Positions 57,081-64,000 of a stretch of 64,000 nucleotides of DNA are shown in pieces. The notes below the pieces were generated by a model. The model made no database searches. It had not been told where the DNA came from and saw only the letters and a program-made list of their open reading frames with translations. The number at the start of each line of letters is the position of its first letter. Within the stretch, counting starts at the first letter, position 1. The stretch lies in NCBI GenBank assembly GCA_948470475.1, contig OX419339.1:21477282-21541281 (forward strand), given 5' to 3'. Source of the DNA: Galaxea fascicularis. Lineage: Eukaryota; Cnidaria; Anthozoa; Scleractinia; Euphylliidae. Made by a program: the position numbers and the translations under genes.

Positions 57081-57181
57081 CTTACACCAATCACTACTAC
57101 CCTTTGCAATAGTTTGTATTGACTTACATGACAAGCCAATCGCAAACACTCACGGGCCGCTGGCCTTAGCCGGGTGTACTG

Positions 57182-60100
57182 ATGATGGCGGATGGTTCTA
57201 TCACGGAAAAGAAATCGTGTAAAGAAATATCCTTTACCGTTCCTTGGGGAGTTATTGCAGCTAAGGCATGGGGACCCGAGAGTGGAAAGCCTTTTCTTGG
57301 GCTCCATGGTTGGATAGACAATGCGAATACATTTGACAGGTACAAAAGCTCGTTGTCCGTTTGACGTCGAAAGGGTTTTATTTCTTTGTTGGGAAGCTCC
57401 CTAAATTCTTTAACTTTTCAGGTAGTATGAAAACAAATTTATCTAGTGGAATTTAAGATATTTAAAAAAAAAGTGTTTTATGGCTTTTATATTTGAAGTG
57501 TCATCGTGGATGGTGTGTGCATGCAAAAAAATCAAGATTATAATAATAATAATAATAATTATTATTATTATTATATTATTATTATAGTAGCTTCCATTTG
57601 GTGAACATGACAGCAACACCAAATGAGGGACTAACGTACGGACTCGAAGTCCCAATGAGGTCAGCCCCATTTGCTGAATAGAACAGGCCGGCACTAGGGG
57701 TGGTCACAGCCAGGGTTCGTTACATACCTAGTGGTTCTTTAACGTCCCACAGAAACAATTGTAAAGGATTGTGAGACGGGACCTCTGGTTTATTGTCCTT
57801 ATCCGAGAAGACTAGAAAGTCTAACCATTTGTAGATGTCATTGCAAAGGAAGCACTTTCTCCTCAGTTATTTAAAGACCCTGCGTGTTGGTCCAGCCGGG
57901 GTTTGAACGCACGACCTCCCGCACATTAGTCCAGAACTCAACCAACTGAGCTAACCGGTCGGCGGTCAGCGAGCAAAATTTCAAGCTAAAAACAAAATGT
58001 TTTCGGCAGATTTTATTTCCGGTTCGCTCAATTTACGCAGTATTTAACTTCCGGTGTGATTTTGATTCATTCGGCTGATGCGTGCATCTTAGTTATGGCG
58101 TGTGCAGATTGCTAAAAACCCTTTCCAGCCTCCTTAAATGGTGTCGGCTATATTACGCTCAAATACTCATAACCAATTCAGCGATCAGATAAGCTGTCTC
58201 CGTTGACTGTATTGTCAATTTCTACCTGTATCTACAGTTTTTTCAGTAAAAAAATCCCTGTAATTTTCTATGTAAATTCTTAGTACGCGTCCTAAATGGA
58301 TTGAAATCAGTGAAAATCCGGGGTCTTGCTTCGTGTACCGGAGGATACCGGACACGGTATGATGACGTAAAACAAAAGAAATTATTGTTTTCTGTCATGC
58401 CTTAGGGGCTATTAAGTATTATTTCATGTATTTGTTCTTTTGTTTTACGTGATCTGTATCCGGTACACAAAGTAAAGCCTGGTTTCCACATGATCTTAAT
58501 GGTCTGCAATCGGTCTGTGACACTATCGGCGTCATGATCAGTGATCGGTCTGCATCACGTCACAGACATATGGAAACGTGTCCCGGCATCTGCAGCACAC
58601 AATCTGAGTGATCGGGAAAGCAGTACTAGTCAACTCTTCCGATCACTCAGATTGTGTGCCGCAGACCATTGCAGACACCAAGGACACGTTCCCATATGTC
58701 TGTGATGTGACATGTGTGGTGAAACAGTTTGAAGAAGCTAATGATGTTGACGAGAGTTTACCAACGTACTGCCAGCAAGCTCATGTGATGGTCATGTGGG
58801 TCTCTAGAACCTGGCTAAGGGCTGCATGAGAATGGTGCTGCAAAAAGTTAAAAACAAAATATGAACCTTTCACCATGAAAGGGGGTGGCTCCTTGTTTCA
58901 TTGCCCTGGAATTATTGGAGGAGTTTGTTGTGTTTCAGGCAAAGCCAAGTCCATTGGCATGCATTTTCAGCCCAGGCATTTGCCATGTGTATTGATAATG
59001 ATGTAAATTATTACTTTTGAGTTTGTCTTCAAGCAAAATTTATTTTTGTAAATATTGTTTGTGAAATTAATATGAGTAGGTAAATAAATGGTTATTATGA
59101 TTGATTATTTTATTACCGTCATTATAATAATAATAATCATCATCATCATCCTTGGTTTAAATTCTACAATGTAGGGCATCTCTGCCCTGAGGCAAAGCTT
59201 TGATGGCCTGGTATATTGATTATGGTGTAAATTATTCCTTTTGAGTTTGTTTTTTAGCAGAAATTATTTATTTTTGAAATTAACAATAATTGGTTCATGC
59301 ATCAGCATGCGGGAAGTTTGGAGAGCGTGAAAGATGCATAAAAGTTGCTTTCAGCTATGCCTCAAGCAACTCTAGCTTCTTGAGTGCTCTCCAAACTTCC
59401 CAAGTGCTTCATATCTCAATGAACACACAGCTGACGCATGAACCAATAATTGTTTTATAACATTTTCAACGTGGTAGTTTAATAATATTTTAATGTTGTA
59501 TAAGGAGAAATTCCCTCTGCTACGCTTCAATATGCATTGTTTATTTTGTTTCAGAAAAACATTTTCGCTATGCTTCAATGCTTAAAGACATTTGAAATGG
59601 AAGTATCTACCTTTGCATGTTCCAACAGATCAGTTTGTTATATTTGTTTGGTTCTTCCAAAGTGTCTTTCTGCAAAGATATTTCCCATCTGCTGACTAAC
59701 TTAGACCTGGGAAATGCAAAGACAGCTGCCTTGCTTGTTCTCTTTTTTTCCTTTCCTTCTGGTTGTTTTCGGGAGTTTTAAACTCCATTCCCAAAGGAAA
59801 AGTAGGCAGATCTTCTTCATCAGCTGGTTTGCTTATTATTTTAACTTTTTGCCGAAGTTTTCCTCCGTTTTTTAATACAAAATGCCAAAGTCGCTTGCAA
59901 AGACAGAGAAAATTTTTTCTTGAGGCATTTGTTTGCTAATGTCAAGAATGTGCACAGTTTAACATACAAGGAAGATCAGGGCTAAACTTTATCTGGCAGC
60001 CTGCAATTTTGTGGTGAAAATCAAGTGTTGTGGTTGCTCAGAGGGAACACAAATTAGCAAATTTCCTCAAATGAGATGTATCTTGCTGCAAATCCCCACT

Positions 60101-61327
60101 CCTTGCTATCACTACTCAATGAGTGGTGCAGCAGTACAACTAAAAGAATCTTTCCAAATACAAATTAAAGTATTTTCACATTCTAACCAAGTGGTTAGTG
60201 ACATAAGAAATAACCGAAAAATTAGGTTATCAATAAAAACTAGAATTAGGAAAGTTTCTAACAAGTTATTGCCATTGCTATTAATAGTAAACTACTGGTA
60301 TGTCATTATTTTCATATTTCATTAGTCATTTGTTTTGTACCACCTTAAAAGTGACAATAATTATTATGTATGGTAGTTGAAAGAACCATCAAAGTGTCAT
60401 AACACCAAGGCAGTTTCGGTTTCGTTTTAGTTCTTTTGTAACAAATCTGGGTATATCACTGGTCACCCAATGTTTGACTTTCCATGGGTTTGTGAAGTTA
60501 CTGGACGGGTACTTATCTTACTCTTTAAAATTACTTTCAGGTTAGCTCTCTTGCTGCCAAAAGATGTGTATTTTGTTGCAATAGATTTTCCCGGACATGG
60601 CAAATCCTCTCACAGATGGCCTGGAATGCCATATATCCACTTTGAATATATTGCTGATGTAAAGAAAGTTGTATCACAGCTAGGATGGAAGACATTTTCA
60701 TTCATTGGTCACAGTATGGGAGCTAACATAGCATCTCTGTATGCAGGCACTTTTTCTGGAGAAGTAGAAAATCTGGTGTTGTTTGATTTTGGAGGACCTC
60801 CTACCCGTCCTTTGAACCAAACAGCTCCAGTGTTAGCTCATTATGCAACTAGAATGTCAGATGTGAAGAAACCTTCACGTGTCTATCCCAGTTTAGACTC
60901 AGCAGCAAAAAGGAGGCAAGTGCCTTTTCTTGGTACTACTTTATGTAAAGAAGATGCAGTGTTGTTGTCACAGCGAGGAACTAGGATCACCAGAAATGGT
61001 GTCATGTTTACACATGATCCAGATGTTAGAGCCCTTAATGTACCATTTTTTATACCTCAACATTCACTGTTATCAGTTCTTTCCAACATACAATGTCCAG
61101 TACTGGCATTAGAAGGTACAGATACAGTACGTTTAGGTCCTGAAGAAAAACTCATCTTGGAGAGACTTGATGTCATTTATAACAGTGCAAGCTTTAAATT
61201 GTGTAAGAAGATCAAAGGTGGTCATTACTTTCATCTAGAAAAGCCTGAGCTAGTAGCCCATCAAATTAGACAATTCTTAGCTCTAAGTTGCACATCACAA
61301 GGTTCCTCTGGGAAAAGCAAGTTGTAA
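57182..61327 (+). CDS. SERHL: Serine hydrolase-like protein (alpha/beta hydrolase), two exons
   Basis: Exons 57182-57339 and 60541-61327, joined in phase at FDR-LALLLP, give 314 aa, the usual length of SERHL proteins. Exon 1 carries [12 protein letters not shown] and the oxyanion motif LHGWIDNA. Exon 2 has [10 protein letters not shown] and the nucleophile elbow GHSMG with Ser111. His281 in GGHYFH, near the end, is the likely catalytic histidine; the acid may be Asp in LEGTDT, but this is less certain. The last three residues are SKL, a canonical type 1 peroxisomal targeting signal, which fits reports placing mouse Serhl near peroxisomes. Substrate is unknown for the family. Two in-frame ATGs (57182, 57185) are possible starts. 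The donor gtacaa and acceptor tttcag are good. The 3.2-kb intron holds a SINE and foldbacks. Nothing in the frame is broken. Confidence 0.92.
57540..57963 (-). mobile_element. tRNA-derived SINE in the SERHL intron
   Basis: On the minus strand the element starts gaccggttagctcagttgg, carrying the A box tagctcagttgg (57942-57953), followed by the B box gcgttcaaaccccgg (57896-57910) at tRNA-like spacing. The body continues for about 270 bases and ends in a (taa)n-like simple tail at about 57540-57590. The head has tRNA-like promoter boxes but is followed by unrelated sequence, so it is a SINE and not a tRNA gene. Confidence 0.82.
57964..58141 (-). repeat. Dispersed repeat, inverted copy of 12917-13110
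   Basis: The reverse complement matches 12917-13110 over its length. Its boundary falls exactly at the 5' end of the SINE, so the SINE either inserted at its edge or the two are parts of a composite family. Confidence 0.75.
58556..58711. repeat. 156-bp foldback in the SERHL intron
   Basis: The arms share gtcacagacatatgg and acacaatctgagtgatcgg in inverted orientation around a short loop near 58618. The region just upstream (58485-58555) repeats atcggtctg motifs and may be the eroded outer part. Confidence 0.6.
59282..59454. repeat. 173-bp foldback in the SERHL intron
   Basis: Outer arms aacaataattggttcatgc and gcatgaaccaataattgtt are inverted, as are the inner gggaagtttggagag and ctctccaaacttccc. 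It fits a foldback MITE with moderate decay. Confidence 0.65.
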
Positions 61328-61941
61328 AAAAGAAGTTGCTATATTTTTGTTGTATTATTCAGCAAAAAAATATGACGGTTGACCACCTCATTTATTAGTC
61401 TACATGTAACTGTGAAAGTTGTACCAAGCAGACTTCAAAGCAGTTCAAGAAAAGCAAAAGCATTTCAAGCAAGATTCAGTAGTAATGATTACCTTCTCTA
61501 GTGTAACGACAAATGCAGCAAATTTAAATCAGAATTTACTTTTTTTTGGCTTCGTTTAGCTGATGTAGTTTGTTTATTTGTATTATTGTTATTCAAACTC
61601 AAGTTTGAAATTTTCTCCTTAACTGAAGGTTAGTGTTTTTTTTTACCAAGTATTAGGTTAACAATAATGCCTGTAGCAACATAGTAATTATGCATAATAT
61701 TATAATACAGTCTTAAGTCTATAAATTAGCCCACCTGTTAAAAACCGCTTGGATTGGACGGTAGACTGAAAACTTTAACACACAACCTTCAGCTCCACTC
61801 TTTACTATGTTAGGGTTTATAAACAGGGATTGCCTCAAAATCAAAAGATCAATATTTCAAACTGGGATTGTGTGAGATGACAAAAAGCAAAGTTGTTATT
61901 GTTAGTATTAAGTCCCATCATAACTTTTTAAACAATGGAGA

Positions 61942-61947
61942 AATAAA
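61942..61947 (+). promoter_or_regulatory. Candidate SERHL polyadenylation signal
   Basis: AATAAA about 615 bases after the SERHL stop codon. Other AT-rich hexamers lie nearby, so the choice is weak. Confidence 0.25.
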
Positions 61948-62392
61948 ATAATTATATAAAAAATGTTTTTATTTTGGTGGCATCTTAACAAGGGTAACAG
62001 AAATGGGAAAACCAAGCTGGCTGTAACTTCTCAATAGGAGTTTTACTTACAGTATACTGACTGCTAATTTGATCCTTTCACAGGAGTTAACATAAATGCA
62101 TCGAAGTGTAACAGTATAAAAACCTAGTGCAACAGCTGGTGTGGAAATGGTTTTTGAGAAATGATTTTTATTTTGCAACAGTTATCTTACTCTGGCATTA
62201 TTTTCATAGTTATTTTTCCTGGTCCAACAATAAGCTTGCGCTACCTGCGGTGCCAGGTCTGTTTTTACTGTATTCCGTGCAAAATATAATAAAGTTGTCT
62301 TTGTCTTTGTCAGTAATAAGACATAGCCTGCATGCAGACGGTGGCTGTGAATTAAATACTAGTTGGTACCGTCTGCAAATCAGTGCATAATA

Positions 62393-62502
62393 TAATTGGT
62401 TTGTGTCCCCCAGAATTTGAATGCACTATGAGATTGGCGAATATGATTCCAGTGCACCCAATCACATAGCACATTCAAATTCTGGGGGAAATGAGCCAAT
62501 TA
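62393..62502. repeat. 110-bp foldback
   Basis: The arms taattggtttgtg, cccccagaatttgaatg and tatgagattgg are matched in inverted order by ccaatcacata, cattcaaattctggggg and gccaatta. The loop is about 20 bases. Confidence 0.65.
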
Positions 62503-62796
62503 GATTTGAGAACATATGCCCGATTCATACAGTGGCCTGTGGAAGACAATATCAAGCACTGATTCACAGATGGACTTAACTGGTGTTTAGTTCATTTGTG
62601 CCGTAGGATATAAGGCATGGAGCAAACAAACTTGAACTCAATAAGTACCAGAAGATGCAAGTTTCCTGTCAAAGTAGCCTGCCCAATATTTGAGCCACAA
62701 GGCAATTCCTAACTTTCCACCCACATCCTTCCCACTGAAGTACCAACAACAATGAAAGTACATTTCATGTGAACCACAATAGTCCACTTTACAGTT

Positions 62797-62982
62797 GTGT
62801 GTTCAGTGAGGCTGGAGTTGACCTTGTTTTGATACAGACTCACTGCTTTTCTCATGTAAATCACATTTTTCTGATACTACCTAGTCCACATTTGCACAAG
62901 AAAGACAGAGAGGCTTGTATCAAAACAAGGTCACCTCCTGCAGCCTCTCTTCCCCTCAAAGGCCAGGTCACTGAACACACAT
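62797..62982. repeat. 186-bp foldback
   Basis: The ends tgtgtgttcagtga and tcactgaacacaca are inverted, as are the inner gaccttgttttgataca and tgtatcaaaacaaggtc. The right arm carries about 40 extra bases between these two blocks. Confidence 0.65.
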
Positions 62983-64000
62983 GTTAATTTTGCAAACTGG
63001 AAAAAGTCTGCTTAAGATCTATTTTCTTGGTTGACTTCCTTCCATGGGTATTGAAAAGCATCTGTCGGCTTTCTGTCCTTTCTTCTCCACAATTTCTTTT
63101 TCTCCCTGGTTCTTGCATTTTCACACCATGCACTCACTGCAAATTTCTCTTTCCATTGAATAATAAACTGAAAGACACGAGTACTGGTATTTACAAAGTA
63201 ATGAATGTTGAATGATGAGGGCAGTGAATCCAAGGAAGATGTATCATTTTGCATTGAAAAATAATAGTCCAAGGGCCTTTAAAGGCCTGATTAAATTAAA
63301 TTAAATTCCACCAACCACTCTTGTTAAGTAAACTCAAAACATGCAAGGTTGGATCTCTTACCAAGTGTAATTACCATTCAGCATAAACCTGACTAGAGAA
63401 CTGCATTCAATTTCTTCTAGGGATATCATGATACAGGTCCAGAGAGTAAAAATAATGTCAAATATGTTAAACTAGCATTAAGATTTGAACAGTTACATTT
63501 TTGTTTTGTCAGTGCATTCATAGTTAGGTTCTACCAAAGTCTTCTGATATTCACTTGAAAAAATTGAGAGCAACATTATTTTGATAGATAGTGAAGAAAA
63601 TAATATTTATCCATACCCACCGATACCCACCTTTACTTGGGCTGGTTTCTAGGTTTTGGACCTTGTACCCTCAACCTACCCCTATGGACATATTTGCAAG
63701 TATAATTATAACCTTGTAACCTTGTCCATATTTTAAAAGTCTTGGCTTTTGACCTGCCCCGCCTCCTCAGGATAACCAGTTATTTCCTAAGGGGTATTTC
63801 CCTTACAGAACTCAATACTTATTACACGTACTTGTTTTGCCTTAGAACAAGCCACTCTAAAAAAGAGCCTGTACTATGGTTGGTCTGATCTCTAGTTTAG
63901 TATGATAGAAATAAAAGTGGCCAGAGTTACTTGCTACTGAAAGAAAGCAGAAAATGTTAATGACTGGATCTGGGCACCCAGTGGTGAAGTGATTTTACCT

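Larger units (their letters stand above)
61328..64000. other. SERHL 3' flank and intergenic DNA, no gene recognised
   Basis: Apart from a candidate polyadenylation signal and two small foldbacks (listed separately), the stretch holds no protein-like frame I can defend. A simple attaaattaaattaaatt run near 63285 may mark the tail of an unrecognised retroelement. Confidence 0.4.

Noticed and set aside
57896..57963. Functional tRNA gene
   Set aside because: A and B boxes are present, but the stem pairing is poor and the sequence continues into a SINE body with a simple-repeat tail.
63012..63272. 86-codon minus-strand frame
   Set aside because: Composition is somewhat protein-like, but there is no known motif, no splice context and no neighbour supporting it.

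Overview
This window looks like nuclear DNA of a cnidarian, most likely a stony coral. The evidence is one large spliced metazoan gene with small exons, an intronless DEAH helicase/RBR gene of a type I associate with marine invertebrates, and AT-rich DNA full of non-LTR, Penelope-like and BEL/Pao fragments, MITEs and foldbacks. The species cannot be fixed from sequence alone. All family assignments come from reading translations by eye; no database was searched.

Three protein-coding genes are supported. (1) 3670-8601, minus strand: an intronless 1643-aa DEAH-box helicase fused to a C-terminal RING-IBR-RING ubiquitin ligase module. (2) 16177-43347, plus strand: EXOC2/SEC5, an exocyst subunit. 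I rebuilt it as 28 exons with consistent splice phases, giving a 909-aa protein with an N-terminal TIG Ral-binding domain. (3) 57182-61327, plus strand: a serine hydrolase-like alpha/beta hydrolase (SERHL family). It has two exons, 314 aa and a C-terminal SKL peroxisomal signal. The three genes share no obvious pathway and look like ordinary housekeeping neighbours.

Layout: 1-2.5 kb holds LINE remnants with a MITE nested in one of them. 2.9-8.6 kb is the helicase and its 3' flank. 9-16 kb is gene-poor and carries two Penelope-like GIY-YIG remnants in opposite orientation, one interrupted by a MITE. 16-43 kb is EXOC2. Its introns hold two BEL/Pao fragments, two LINE fragments (one split by a 767-bp terminal-inverted-repeat element with a perfect 7-bp target duplication), several foldbacks and a 10-bp microsatellite. 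44.4 kb holds a second copy of the helicase 3' flank.

45.7-57.1 kb is the most unusual part. A 9.6-kb segment has ends that are inverted copies, each continuing into an array of a 30-bp minisatellite (about 127 and 49 units, opposite orientation). Its middle holds a LINE fragment, three abutting MITE copies in alternating orientation and a separate 40-bp minisatellite. Directly beside it is a 1.54-kb near-perfect foldback with a TTTA target duplication, ending about 100 bp upstream of the SERHL start codon. The very long open frames over these arrays (up to 1307 codons) are best explained by stop-free repeat units, not by genes. 57-64 kb is SERHL, a tRNA-derived SINE in its intron, and small foldbacks.
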